A stretch of DNA of 39,520 bases from an uncultured Lachnospiraceae bacterium (GCA_902788035.1 CADAIL010000036.1:1-39520), one strand, 5' to 3'. Shown: positions 31,934-39,520, counted from the stretch's first letter. Notes: generated by a model not told the origin, from the letters alone. A program made the numbers and translations.

Positions 31934-32884
31934 TCATTTTCTCATACTGAAGATTGCGTCCTCCAAGTCAATCAGGTACACGTAATAGACCGGTCCGAAC
32001 GTCGGGTCCATCACGAGATGGCCGAAGTCATCGACTGTCTTGACGGTCCCGTCCTTGCAAATGATCCTATACCGCACATAGTCCATCCGATTCTCATTCT
32101 CTGGCGACTCGAACTGCTGGACCGCAATCTCCTTCTCCGACGCTTCAAGGTCATCGGGGTGAACGATTCCGCGGAAGCTGTTTCCGACGTAATTGCGGAA
32201 TTCCTTTACGGACTTGCACTTGAACATCTTGGCAAGCGAATCGCTGGCGTACAGGATTTTCTCATCACCCTGGGCCTCATAGACAAAGAAGCCTCCGGGC
32301 ATACCCTTGGCAAACTCCTCCAGCGCGAACATGAACTGGTCTCTGTGAGGCACTTCCATACCTTCCTCATAGAAGCGGTATCTGCCGCGGCCCTCATATT
32401 TCGAATTGTAAAGCGCAATGTCCGCTCCCTTCATCAGCTCATCGAAATCAGTGCCGTGGTCAGGTGTCATGGAGATACCGACGGAGAAGGTGAAGGGCAT
32501 GTTGATGTCGCTGACTGCATTTGCATGCTTAAGGGAACTCTGAAACTCCTCAAGCCTCGAGCAGACCTCCATCTCGGAGGTGTCTGTGTAAAAGACGACG
32601 AACTCGTCACCGCCCAGGCGAAATACGATGCCCTTGTCCGAGAAGCGGCGCTTGATTTCCTGCCCGCTCTGCACAATGACATGGTCTCCGACAAGGTGTC
32701 CGTAGCTGTCGTTGATTTTCTTGAAATGATCCCCGTCAAAGAGCAGGAACGCGCACACCTCATCGGGGTGTGCTGCCATATATTCATTGATCCTCTTTTC
32801 ACCGCCTCTTCGGTTCAGAAGTCCGGTGATTGCGTCTTCTTCGGACAGTCTGGACAGATGGGCTACCAGTTTTTCATGTTCCAT
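31934..32884 (-). CDS. Diguanylate cyclase, GGDEF-PAS
   Basis: The protein is 316 aa from the ATG at 32884 (AAAGGAGG SD). It would make cyclic di-GMP from two GTP. The GGDEF domain is at about residues 15-175, with the intact motif RLGGDEFVVF (Gly91-Phe95) and the metal/substrate residues LLFDGDHFKKIND. RxxD (80-83) lies upstream but not at the canonical I-site distance. A PAS-like domain follows at about 190-316 (GGFFVYEAQG ... FRGIVHPDDLEASEKE). The order is inverted relative to most PAS-GGDEF proteins. It has no membrane segment. It lies 233 bp beyond the phosphatase gene. Confidence 0.88.
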   Translation of the reverse strand: MEHEKLVAHLSRLSEEDAITGLLNRRGGEKRINEYMAAHPDEVCAFLLFDGDHFKKINDSYGHLVGDHVIVQSGQEIKRRFSDKGIVFRLGGDEFVVFYTDTSEMEVCSRLEEFQSSLKHANAVSDINMPFTFSVGISMTPDHGTDFDELMKGADIALYNSKYEGRGRYRFYEEGMEVPHRDQFMFALEEFAKGMPGGFFVYEAQGDEKILYASDSLAKMFKCKSVKEFRNYVGNSFRGIVHPDDLEASEKEIAVQQFESPENENRMDYVRYRIICKDGTVKTVDDFGHLVMDPTFGPVYYVYLIDLEDAIFSMRK

Positions 32885-33053
32885 AAACGGCCTCCTTTCA
32901 GAAAAGCAGCGCATGGACGGGTGCCAGGGTGTGGATCGTGCTACCTTGCGGGTCCAAAGTCCACGCTTTTCATAGAGTGTACCACAGATTCAGGATTTGG
33001 TGAAGAGTTGTCAGATTTTTCTTGAAGAAATTAGCGAATCGAGTGGGAAGACA

Positions 33054-33125
33054 GCTAAAATGAGCCATCTCTACTGCCTCTGCATTTCAATCTTCATTCA
33101 AGATACATTTCAATTCTCATTCAAG
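33054..33125. repeat. 23-bp direct duplication at the phosphatase 3' end
   Basis: CATTTCAATCTTCATTCAAG and CATTTCAATTCTCATTCAAG occur in tandem at about 33083-33125. The second copy overlaps the phosphatase stop. This looks like a local slip duplication. Confidence 0.5.
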
Positions 33126-33887
33126 ATATAACCCCCTCAGCTTCTCAAGATCCTCTCGGGTCAAATCATACTCCTTTTCGAAAAAGGTCTCATAGCTCGG
33201 ATAGCGCTTATGGATCATATTGAAAACAGCCTCCCCAAATGACCTGTCGACACCCTCCTGGATCCACATAAATGTGTGAGCGTTTTTACTGATCCGGGTC
33301 AGTATGCGGTGCTTCCGCAGGCTGGCCTTGATCAGCTTGCCGCGATACTTGTTGGTCAGCACATAGTCATCAAGAATCGTCTCCTCGTCGACGCCGAGCG
33401 CGAGCATGATCAGGATCGCGGCTACGCCGGTGCGGTCTTTGCCCTGGGTGCAGTGGAACAGCATGGGGGTCCGCTCCCTGAGCATAAGGTCGAACATCTT
33501 CTTATAGGCTTCGCTGTCAAATGCAATAAATCCGTACACATGCCTCATCAGGCTCGCAATCTTGTCTAGCCCCGGTTCCTTGAGCGCCATTGCGAACATG
33601 GCAGTGGCCGAATAATCAACATCATTGCCATCGTTGTCGCGGATCGCGCTGATGTGGTAATTGGTAGCGCCCTCGATCGGCGGATCCGGAAAGGCGGCCT
33701 CCTCAAGCCGGCTGCGGAAATCAAGGACGCTCTTGATTCCCATTTTCTCCAGCGCGGCGATCTCCCGCTCATTCATGGATCCGAGCGCGCCGCTCCGGAA
33801 GAACACACCCTTCTTTATTGTGCGCCCATCCTTAGTTTTATAACCACCGAGTTCACGGAAATTGTTTTCAATTCTGAAACCTGACAT
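33117..33887 (-). CDS. Tyrosine-protein phosphatase (Y_phosphatase3 family)
   Basis: This 256-aa protein has the PTP P-loop FHCTQGKDRTG (Cys146, Arg152), the N-terminal RIENNFRELGGYKTKDGR and VLDFRSRLE of PF13350-type phosphatases. It would remove phosphate from tyrosine or phosphoinositide substrates. No signal peptide is seen, so it is cytoplasmic. An SD of the type AAGGAG precedes the ATG. It lies between the GGDEF gene and a helicase-like gene with gaps of over 170 bp on each side, so it is probably transcribed alone. Its physiological substrate is unknown. Confidence 0.88.
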   Translation of the reverse strand: MSGFRIENNFRELGGYKTKDGRTIKKGVFFRSGALGSMNEREIAALEKMGIKSVLDFRSRLEEAAFPDPPIEGATNYHISAIRDNDGNDVDYSATAMFAMALKEPGLDKIASLMRHVYGFIAFDSEAYKKMFDLMLRERTPMLFHCTQGKDRTGVAAILIMLALGVDEETILDDYVLTNKYRGKLIKASLRKHRILTRISKNAHTFMWIQEGVDRSFGEAVFNMIHKRYPSYETFFEKEYDLTREDLEKLRGLYLE

Positions 33888-33913
33888 AGTTTTCTCCTTG
33901 AAGGGTCAGGGCT

Positions 33914-34000
33914 GTCGCATTAAGGCGAGCCACCACTATATATGGCAGACTTTATTTGCAAATGTCCGCCCTATATAGTGGTGACACCGTCTAATGCGAC
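33914..34000. repeat. Long interrupted palindrome
   Basis: GTCGCATTA (33914-33922) pairs with TAATGCGAC (33992-34000). CCACCACTATATA pairs with TATATAGTGGTG, and GGCaGAC pairs with GTCcGCC, around a loop containing the palindrome ATTTGCAAAT. The 87-nt element lies between the phosphatase start and the helicase stop. Confidence 0.7.
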
Positions 34001-34066
34001 AACCCCATTCCACGTGTATTCTACACATCTATCAACATTCAGATTATATCACAAAGAGTACCTGCA

Positions 34067-35596
34067 TCACCGCTTCACAGTGTAATTCAACCGATTATTC
34101 TTGATTTTTATCAGCGTCTCGAAAACCTCCGGATTATTCAGCACAACGAAGCTGAGACTGCTCCTCGCTCTCGTGATATTCTGATAGAAAAGTCTCGTGA
34201 AAAGGTAATCCGGATCGGGCTGGCTCCTGCCCGCAAGCTCTCCAAACTCATTGTAATAAAAATTGGAATCCATGACGACAATTACCTTGTCGTACTCCTG
34301 CCCGATGACCTCGCGGGAGCTCGCCGCATCCGCGTAGTACAGCGCGTCCGGATCTCCCTCGGAACGGACAACAGCGTCACCCTCGTCCACAGGAGACGGA
34401 AACAGAGTGATGAGCTGATACCCTCGCGACATGTAGAGGCGGAGGATGAGATCGGCTTCGCGGGTGTCATTTGCACACAGCACGTCCACATCCTCATACG
34501 TCATCTTCCGCTTCGGGCGGTCGTACAGCCGCAGCATGTTCCGAATAAACGAATTAATCTTATTATTCGTTCGAACCCTGTCTTTTAGCCTGAACTCCTC
34601 AAATCCCTCTATCCGATTCAGCCGCTCCGGATTGTTCCGGCGGATCTCCGACTTTGAGAGAGCCTGGGAGAAGTCGTATGCAAATATACACCGCTTCGAC
34701 TCCTGCTCCGCCGCCCCCAATATGTCATCGAGGACAGACGCGTAAAGCCGCTGCGTCTCATCCACACAGATGATCTCGTATTTCTCGAGCGTCTTCCGAT
34801 CGACCGTCTTTGCCGGCAGCAGATCCACTCTGTCCGCGTGCTCTTTCAGATACTGGTGGCCCTCCGACAGCATCCCGCTGTGCACAATGCAGGTCGGCCT
34901 GGTCTCCCCGTATGCAAACGCAATATCGTACAGCAGCAGCGTCTTCCCCGTACCGGCCGAGCCTCTGATTCCGAAGAGCCGTCTTTCCGGATCCGCTTCC
35001 ATGATGCTCTTTCTTATCGATGTCTGCTGGTTATTCAGAAAATACTCTTTTTCGAGGAAACGGTCCGGCGTGTTGATTGGCGAGACAAGGTAGAAGCAGG
35101 GATCAAAGAACTGTTCTATCCCGCTCTCACAGTAATCCTTTCCTATTATGCTGATGATTTCCTCGAAGGAGCTGTATTTGAGCCCGTTGTCATACCTCAT
35201 CACCCGCATGGATTCGTAGTCATGGATCAGCGTAAAGCTGTAGATCTTTTTATTCAGATGTCCAAGATAATACCGATTTTGATACAGCTGCTTTTCCACT
35301 CTCCGAAGCTCGACCGGCTGGCTTTTCAGCTCAATGTTGATGACTGCGTCCTCGCTGATTCTGAGCAAATCGAATTCTTTACCGATCTGCGGAATCGTAA
35401 AGGCGTAGAACCAACCGTCGTAGGCATGGGGAGCCGCGCCGCATAAAAAGAACTGATCAACGATGCTGCTGATCATATCAATTTCTTCGGTCCTGCATTT
35501 GATAGTTTTTTCTCGCCCGGACAGAGCGTATTCATACTCGCTCAGTATCTCCGGGGCGACCTGCCTTGTAAGCAGGTACAAGTTTACAGATTTCAT
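34067..35596 (-). CDS. Nuclease-like domain fused to SF1-type helicase/ATPase (DUF2075-like)
   Basis: The protein is 509 aa from the ATG at 35596 (GGAGG, 6 nt). The N-terminal part holds a PD-(D/E)xK-like pattern, KEFDLLRISEDAVINIELKS (Asp76, Glu89, Lys91), as in NERD-type nucleases. The ATPase part has Walker A GIRGSAGTGKT (Lys218), Walker B IICVDETQRL (Asp279, Glu280), VIGQEYDKVIVVMD (motif V-like) and NITRARSSLSFVVL (motif VI-like). Such nuclease-helicase fusions act in DNA repair or phage defence; which applies here is unknown. There is no second defence gene next to it. Confidence 0.72.
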   Translation of the reverse strand: MKSVNLYLLTRQVAPEILSEYEYALSGREKTIKCRTEEIDMISSIVDQFFLCGAAPHAYDGWFYAFTIPQIGKEFDLLRISEDAVINIELKSQPVELRRVEKQLYQNRYYLGHLNKKIYSFTLIHDYESMRVMRYDNGLKYSSFEEIISIIGKDYCESGIEQFFDPCFYLVSPINTPDRFLEKEYFLNNQQTSIRKSIMEADPERRLFGIRGSAGTGKTLLLYDIAFAYGETRPTCIVHSGMLSEGHQYLKEHADRVDLLPAKTVDRKTLEKYEIICVDETQRLYASVLDDILGAAEQESKRCIFAYDFSQALSKSEIRRNNPERLNRIEGFEEFRLKDRVRTNNKINSFIRNMLRLYDRPKRKMTYEDVDVLCANDTREADLILRLYMSRGYQLITLFPSPVDEGDAVVRSEGDPDALYYADAASSREVIGQEYDKVIVVMDSNFYYNEFGELAGRSQPDPDYLFTRLFYQNITRARSSLSFVVLNNPEVFETLIKIKNNRLNYTVKR

Positions 35597-35829
35597 AACG
35601 GACCTCCACACGGTGCGGGGTTGCAGCTGCTATGGATTTCGTATCCGGTTAGTTTTCTTTCTGAGTGCCTTAATGATATCATGAACGTTGTCCTTTGTGA
35701 CAACTAAAAGTCACAAGTATTGCGCAATGAAAAAAACTGTAATGAATAATTGTCACACAGGATCCCTCATTAGCGTTATATTATACAGATCGCGATTTAC
35801 TACTCCATAATAAAGACGAGGTGAACACA

Positions 35830-36336
35830 GTGAAGACAGGAAAGGATGGTATCAGCGATATCATTTCAGTCTTTAATATGTACGAACAGAAAATGTACCA
35901 TATCGCATACGCGATCCTGCACGACAGTTATCAGGCCGAGGATGCGGTGATGGATGCATTTGTCCGTCTGCTGGAACGGCAGTATTCACTTGAAGACCCC
36001 GCGGCAAATGCGACCAAGCGCCTCATCATACAAGTTACCCGCTCGGCAGCCATTGACCTGTATCGAAAAAACAGCAGGGAATCAGAGCGGCAGACTCTGG
36101 TGGATGACCCTTCCGCGCTGCGGTCTTCCGGGCAGAAGGATGCGTTCACGTTCGAGGCGGGTGATTTAGAGTCGATGCTGCAGCATTTGCCGCAAATATA
36201 TCGGGATGTGCTTTACTGCAGCTATGTCAGAGAGCTTTCGGCCGAAGAAATATCAGATGAACTCGGCATCAGCCAAAGTGCCGTCCGCAAAAGAAAAGAG
36301 CGGGGGCTGCGGATGCTGCGGGAGCAGATTGAATAA
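35830..36336 (+). CDS. ECF-type RNA polymerase sigma factor
   Basis: The protein is 168 aa from the GTG at 35830, chosen because AGGTGA lies 6 nt upstream; a GTG at 35821 has no SD. Region 2 is DSYQAEDAVMDAFVRLLER (about 32-50). Region 4 is LPQIYRDVLYCSYVRELSAEEISDELGIS with the recognition helix QSAVRKRKERGLRMLRE. It directs transcription of a stress or envelope regulon. The DUF4179 anti-sigma follows 264 bp downstream, an unusually wide gap filled with 47-bp tandem repeats. Autoregulation is typical of this family; an AT-rich region around 35780 may hold the promoter. Confidence 0.9.
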   Translation: MKTGKDGISDIISVFNMYEQKMYHIAYAILHDSYQAEDAVMDAFVRLLERQYSLEDPAANATKRLIIQVTRSAAIDLYRKNSRESERQTLVDDPSALRSSGQKDAFTFEAGDLESMLQHLPQIYRDVLYCSYVRELSAEEISDELGISQSAVRKRKERGLRMLREQIE

Positions 36337-36393
36337 AGTTTGGGTAGCTGCGAGGTTGTTTAGCGTATCGTTTTTTTGCCGGGAAGAATACAG

Positions 36394-36575
36394 GCAATTG
36401 CAAGATTGCGCGGTGTTCCGCATTTGCATGGAAAATTTCGACAAACACGAGATTGCGCGGTATTCCGCATTTGTCTGGAAAATTCCGACAAACACGAGAT
36501 TGCGCGGTATTCCGCATTTGTCTGGAAAATTCCGACAAACACGAGATCGCGAAGTGTTCCGCATTTGCCTGAAAA
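36394..36575 (+). repeat. 47-bp tandem repeats between sigma and anti-sigma genes
   Basis: Units start at 36394, 36441, 36488 and 36535 (the last partial). Units 2 and 3 are identical; units 1 and 4 are diverged. Each includes ACACGAGATTGCGCGG and TTCCGCATTTG, with a short GCG...CGC inverted repeat. The period is not a multiple of three and no gene spans it. Confidence 0.9.
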
Positions 36576-36600
36576 GATATAGTAAAAGGAGATCTGTGAC

Positions 36601-37845
36601 ATGGAAAAGAATTTAAAATCATACGAAAATGAACAATTTCCCGACTGGAGTATAGAAGAGTTTGATGCTATCTCGGAGGACCATGTTTTTTCCGAGCAGT
36701 ATCAGAGAGAAAAGAGAAAGGTCATCAGAGCACACAGCAAAAAGAAGGCACCCCGCCGCTACTTTATGCAGGCTGTTGCAGCGGCAGCCGCATGCATTGT
36801 GCTCCCGGTAGTTGTCTACGCCGCGGTGACACATGCGGACTTCTACCGGAATGCATTCGGAAATGCCGGACGGCAGAGCGTCTCAGCCCACGAGGAAGTC
36901 CTGGACGATGGCAAGGGCGGGCAGCTCACGGTGACATACCCCGAGCGAGAGTACGTCCCCATCGACGAGGAGATGGCGGAAGCCCTGATCGGCAGCAATA
37001 TAAGCTCTGAACCGGTCGAGGTGCAGATCAATGACCACAAGCTGACCATTAACTCCGCGGTACGTGATGAGAATGCCATTGTGATGGAGTTCACCCTCGA
37101 GTGTGAGACCGGAGTTACAGCGCTCAATTACAGCGAACTTGATAATGAAGCGAAAGGTGCCTTTATGTCAGAAGAATCGACCTTCAGTTTCAGGGTCGAC
37201 GGCACTGCTGAGAACATCTATGTCGATCTCGAAAAGAGCACCGAGACCTGTCTGCATTGCTATTATTACGGGCTCTTCGTATTTGACGGACCTCTTGCCG
37301 ACGGTAAGTCACCGACGCTTGACATCACATATGCGGACGAACCGCTTGTCGATATCTATATGAATGAGCCGCTTGACGGTTCCTATATGGACGAATCGCT
37401 TGACGGTTCCTATATGGACGAATCGCTTGACGGCACCTATATGGACGAATCGCTCGATGGCACCACTGACAAATCAAGGATTCACGAAGCGCAGGTCGCG
37501 ATTCCTGCTGAGCACACGCTTGATCTGCTGACATTTACATCCGACGCAGGTGGTGTTCTCGAGCTGTCACCGATCAGTCTCAGTATTGACATGGGAAAAG
37601 GCCTTGGTCTCACGAATCTTGAGGCTTATGATCCCATTCACCTGAATACAATGTCGATTCATTACAACGATGGCTCATCCTATCAGGTCTACGACAAAGA
37701 CGGCTATGTTGACAACACCGCATACATGTGCGGGGGCTGCGGCGCGGCTCAGACAGAGATCATGCTCCTGTTCAATCGCTTGATCGACCCATCTAAGATT
37801 GATTCTGTAGAAGTGAATGGTTTGATTTATAATGTGAGCGAGTAA
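36601..37845 (+). CDS. DUF4179-type anti-sigma factor
   Basis: This 414-aa protein has a cytoplasmic N-terminal part (about 1-51) that would bind the sigma factor, one transmembrane helix (about 54-76, FMQAVAAAAACIVLPVVVYA) and a large extracytoplasmic domain of the DUF4179 type. Residues about 244-288 form five 9-residue repeats of the type YMDESLDGS (27-bp units at 37330-37464). A C-terminal CGGCG may form a disulfide or bind metal. AAAGGAG precedes the ATG. It probably holds the ECF sigma factor at the membrane until a signal arrives. The repeat insert is likely a variable spacer in the sensor domain. Confidence 0.8.
   Translation: MEKNLKSYENEQFPDWSIEEFDAISEDHVFSEQYQREKRKVIRAHSKKKAPRRYFMQAVAAAAACIVLPVVVYAAVTHADFYRNAFGNAGRQSVSAHEEVLDDGKGGQLTVTYPEREYVPIDEEMAEALIGSNISSEPVEVQINDHKLTINSAVRDENAIVMEFTLECETGVTALNYSELDNEAKGAFMSEESTFSFRVDGTAENIYVDLEKSTETCLHCYYYGLFVFDGPLADGKSPTLDITYADEPLVDIYMNEPLDGSYMDESLDGSYMDESLDGTYMDESLDGTTDKSRIHEAQVAIPAEHTLDLLTFTSDAGGVLELSPISLSIDMGKGLGLTNLEAYDPIHLNTMSIHYNDGSSYQVYDKDGYVDNTAYMCGGCGAAQTEIMLLFNRLIDPSKIDSVEVNGLIYNVSE
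37330..37464 (+). repeat. Five 27-bp in-frame coding repeats in the anti-sigma gene
   Basis: Units begin at 37330, 37357, 37384, 37411 and 37438, encoding YADEPLVDI, YMNEPLDGS, YMDESLDGS, YMDESLDGT and YMDESLDGT. The 3' units are nearly identical at the DNA level, which implies recent expansion. Confidence 0.9.
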
Positions 37846-37884
37846 AAATGGGGGTTGTCAAACTTATGTAAACTTTCGCAAACT

Positions 37885-38513
37885 AAAGGCAGCTATTTGT
37901 CCTGAATGCAGGATTTTAGCTGCCTTTGTCATTGACTCATTCTTGCCTTCAAGACCAAAAGGCAACTAAGAATGCCCTCCATGGGCTATTCTGCTGCCTT
38001 TGCGACAACAGGCTTCTTCAGGCTCTTGGCCAAAGGCAACTAATTTAGCCTTCCGCGGGCTATTTTGCTGCTTCTGTGACAACAGGCTTCTTCAGGCTCT
38101 TGGCCAAAGGCATCTAATTTGCTCATTCATGGGCTATTCTGCTGCCTTTGCCATGACCGTCATCTTTCGACCTACAGCCAAAGGCATCTAATTTGTCCTT
38201 CCATGGGCTATTCTGCTGCCTTTGCCAAAAAATCACATTTCCTTCAATTCTTGAAAGGCATCAATTTTGGGATTTCTCGGGTTTTTTGCTGCCTTTGGTC
38301 CGAGGGTTCATGTCACATGAATCTTGAAAGGCATCAATTTTGGGATTTCTCGGGTTTTTTGCTGCCTTTCGTCCTGGGGCTATTGTCCTTCAATTCTTGA
38401 AAGGCATCAATTTTTGGATTTCTTGAGCTTTTTGCTGCCTTTCGTCCTGGGGTTCATTTTTTCATCAACACAAAAGGCAGCAGACCGACCCACCTGAAGC
38501 CATGTCTGCTGCC
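37885..38513. repeat. Array of nine hairpin units with a 73-74-bp period
   Basis: AAAGGCA starts at 37885, 37958, 38032, 38106, 38180, 38254, 38327, 38400 and 38473. In most units it is matched by TGCCTTT about 37 nt later, so each unit can form a hairpin. About 30 nt of more variable sequence separates the units. Units 2-5 share one loop type (CTAATTT...GGGCTATTCTGC), units 6-8 another (TCAATTTTGGGATTTCT). Unit 1 has an extended AAAGGCAGCTA stem and may end the anti-sigma transcript. No gene is supported in this 700-bp stretch. Confidence 0.85.
38472..38513 (-). terminator. Terminator of the deacylase gene (unit 9 of the array)
   Basis: A perfect GGCAGCAGAC/GTCTGCTGCC stem is followed on the minus strand by TTTTG. 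It is both the last array unit and the terminator after the stop at 38545. Confidence 0.65.
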
Positions 38514-38544
38514 TCTGCCCTAAACCACAATCTCTTATTATCTC

Positions 38545-39093
38545 TTATTCTCCATGCAGCTCCACCACCATCATATCGTGGTGCAGCGCTTTAATCATCT
38601 TTCCAAACACATCCGCGGTGCGAAGCCTCAGCGATGAAGTATTGATGCAGGGATGGCATCCGAGATACTCGCCCTTAAGAACATCCTGATCGACGACGAG
38701 CTGCACCTCATTCTCCTTATCAAACATCAGCCCCAGGATGCTGGACGACCCCGGCGTGCAGCCGATCAGCCGCTCCATCTCCTCGCCCGAGGCGAAGCTG
38801 AGGCGCGCGGAGCCGATCTGCTTCGTGATCTCTTTCGTCTTAAAGACCTTGTCATCGGGCATGAGCAGCAGATAATAAGCGGTGTGCTGTCTGTTGGTCA
38901 GGAACAGGTTTTTGCAAATAGTAGCCCCCAGCACCTCATCAATCTCCTGACAGGCCTCCATTGTGTTGGCCTCCTCATGATCAATTCGCTCATACTCCAT
39001 TCCCAGTGAATCAAGAAAATCATAGCACGCGATTTCTTTATCGAGACGGCCTTCGCCCGTTTCCGGCCTGCCTTTAAACAATTCATATTTCAT
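38545..39093 (-). CDS. Prolyl-tRNA deacylase-like protein (YbaK/ProX family)
   Basis: This 182-aa protein of the bacterial ProRS editing-domain family (PF04073) hydrolyses Ala- or Cys-tRNA-Pro made by mistake. Visible features are ERIDHEEANTMEAC, the Lys in ICKNLFLTN, LLMPDDKVFKTKEITKQIG, GCTPGSSSILGLMFD and LGCHPCINTSSLRL with its conserved His-Pro-x-x-N. The length matches free-standing ProX proteins. GAAGGGAG precedes the ATG. No proS gene is adjacent. Confidence 0.88.
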   Translation of the reverse strand: MKYELFKGRPETGEGRLDKEIACYDFLDSLGMEYERIDHEEANTMEACQEIDEVLGATICKNLFLTNRQHTAYYLLLMPDDKVFKTKEITKQIGSARLSFASGEEMERLIGCTPGSSSILGLMFDKENEVQLVVDQDVLKGEYLGCHPCINTSSLRLRTADVFGKMIKALHHDMMVVELHGE

Positions 39094-39520
39094 AAATAAA
39101 CTCCCTTCGCATGTTGTGGGCGGAAACCCACGGCCATTTGGCAGTGGGAGGAGCCCCTTTGGTTGCTTTAACAGAGCATACGCGCTATAATAATAACAAC
39201 AACATTATATAAGAGAAAACCGTTAGGTGTGTTGCTCACCAAAGGCACTCTTAGCACATTGACAAGTATATATGGGGTTGCCGTTAGAAGTCTTGCAACG
39301 GCGTAAAATATACTCAAGCATTACTGACTGTACAGCATGGGAAGTTTAGTACCTGATACAGTTACAGATGAGCATATCTTGTCTGTAAAGGGTGATGTCA
39401 ACCACCCTGTGATGTAACGCCACTATAGACAGCAATATCTATTGGGGTCAAAGGTCGGAGGTGCAAACCGTTACTACGACTGGGCAGTTACAAGCCCATG
39501 ACCTTTAGGTCGTGGGTAGT
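39094..39520 (+). mobile_element. IS200/IS605-type right end (omega-RNA-like), no tnpB adjacent
   Basis: The last 30 bases form the hairpin CCCATGACC/GGTCGTGGG followed by TAGT, which looks like the subterminal right-end hairpin of IS200/IS605 and TnpB elements, where it also forms the 3' end of the omega RNA scaffold. About 200 bases before it are non-coding and structured (for example CTACGAC before and GTCGTGGGTAG after). A GTGGG/CCCAC hairpin near 39117 could mark a left end. No TnpA or TnpB frame lies between 39094 and 39520. The element is either a non-autonomous derivative or continues beyond the window. Confidence 0.5.

Noticed and set aside
36253..36622. Repetitive proteins of about 100 aa on either strand
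   Set aside because: They are translations of the 47-bp tandem repeats in several frames, without SD or conserved ends.
38000..38400. Small repetitive plus-strand proteins
   Set aside because: They only translate the 73-74-bp hairpin array; the frame shifts between units.
37885..38513. CRISPR array
   Set aside because: Spacing is regular, but the repeats diverge into two families, the between-repeat segments are partly shared (two nearly identical), and no cas genes are present.

Overview
The window looks like a chromosome segment of an anaerobic Clostridia bacterium, most likely a Lachnospiraceae member. The basis is a base composition near 50 % GC, strong Shine-Dalgarno (SD) sites (GGAGG type), and typical Lachnospiraceae genes: GH36 alpha-galactosidase, UPF0303, AIM24 family, a DUF4179 anti-sigma, and a MobP relaxase island. 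This placement is inferred from gene content alone; no rRNA gene is present.

Layout. (1) 1-1398: an IS1634/IS4-like transposase on the minus strand that runs off the left edge. (2) 1597-6235: a four-gene minus-strand operon made of a hydrolase, a free-standing condensation-domain protein, an acyl carrier protein and an AMP-forming acyl ligase. Together they resemble a minimal, dissected NRPS-like assembly line. (3) 6587-7600: the front part of a MATE exporter, broken at a sharp junction. (4) About 7600-14020: a mobilizable island with a retron remnant (msr-msd-like RNA plus only the first ~50 codons of its reverse transcriptase), relaxase, MobC, an oriT-like region, ParR/ParM-like partition genes, an excisionase-like HTH protein, an XRE regulator and a tyrosine integrase. 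It abuts a tRNA-Ala(GGC). (5) 14236-23133: a structured palindromic element, a double-glycine-leader SH3 mini-protein, a membrane-anchored protein, a 108-bp tandem repeat field, a small conserved-looking protein, a heterodimeric ABC exporter pair and an SH3/beta-propeller-like lipoprotein.

(6) 23238-30028: AIM24 family protein, UPF0303 protein, cysS, a second copy of the structured element, alpha-galactosidase, a small membrane protein behind a three-hairpin leader, and a cysteine-cluster (YkgJ) protein. (7) 30025-31808: a two-gene module of a short HipA-like kinase and a DUF2442/HTH protein, preceded by three near-identical 18-bp palindromes. (8) 31934-35596: a GGDEF-PAS protein, a tyrosine phosphatase, and a nuclease-like/helicase fusion. 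(9) 35830-37845: an ECF sigma factor and its DUF4179 anti-sigma, separated by 47-bp tandem repeats. (10) 37885-38513: nine hairpin units at a 73-74-bp period. (11) 38545-39093: a prolyl-tRNA deacylase-like protein. (12) The right edge carries what looks like the right end (omega-RNA-like) of an IS200/IS605 element with no tnpB next to it.

The most unusual content is non-coding: the retron remnant, two covarying copies of a ~200-nt hairpin element, three unrelated intergenic tandem-repeat fields, and an apparent strong excess of the word TGCAAATG on both strands. All counts and alignments were made by eye.
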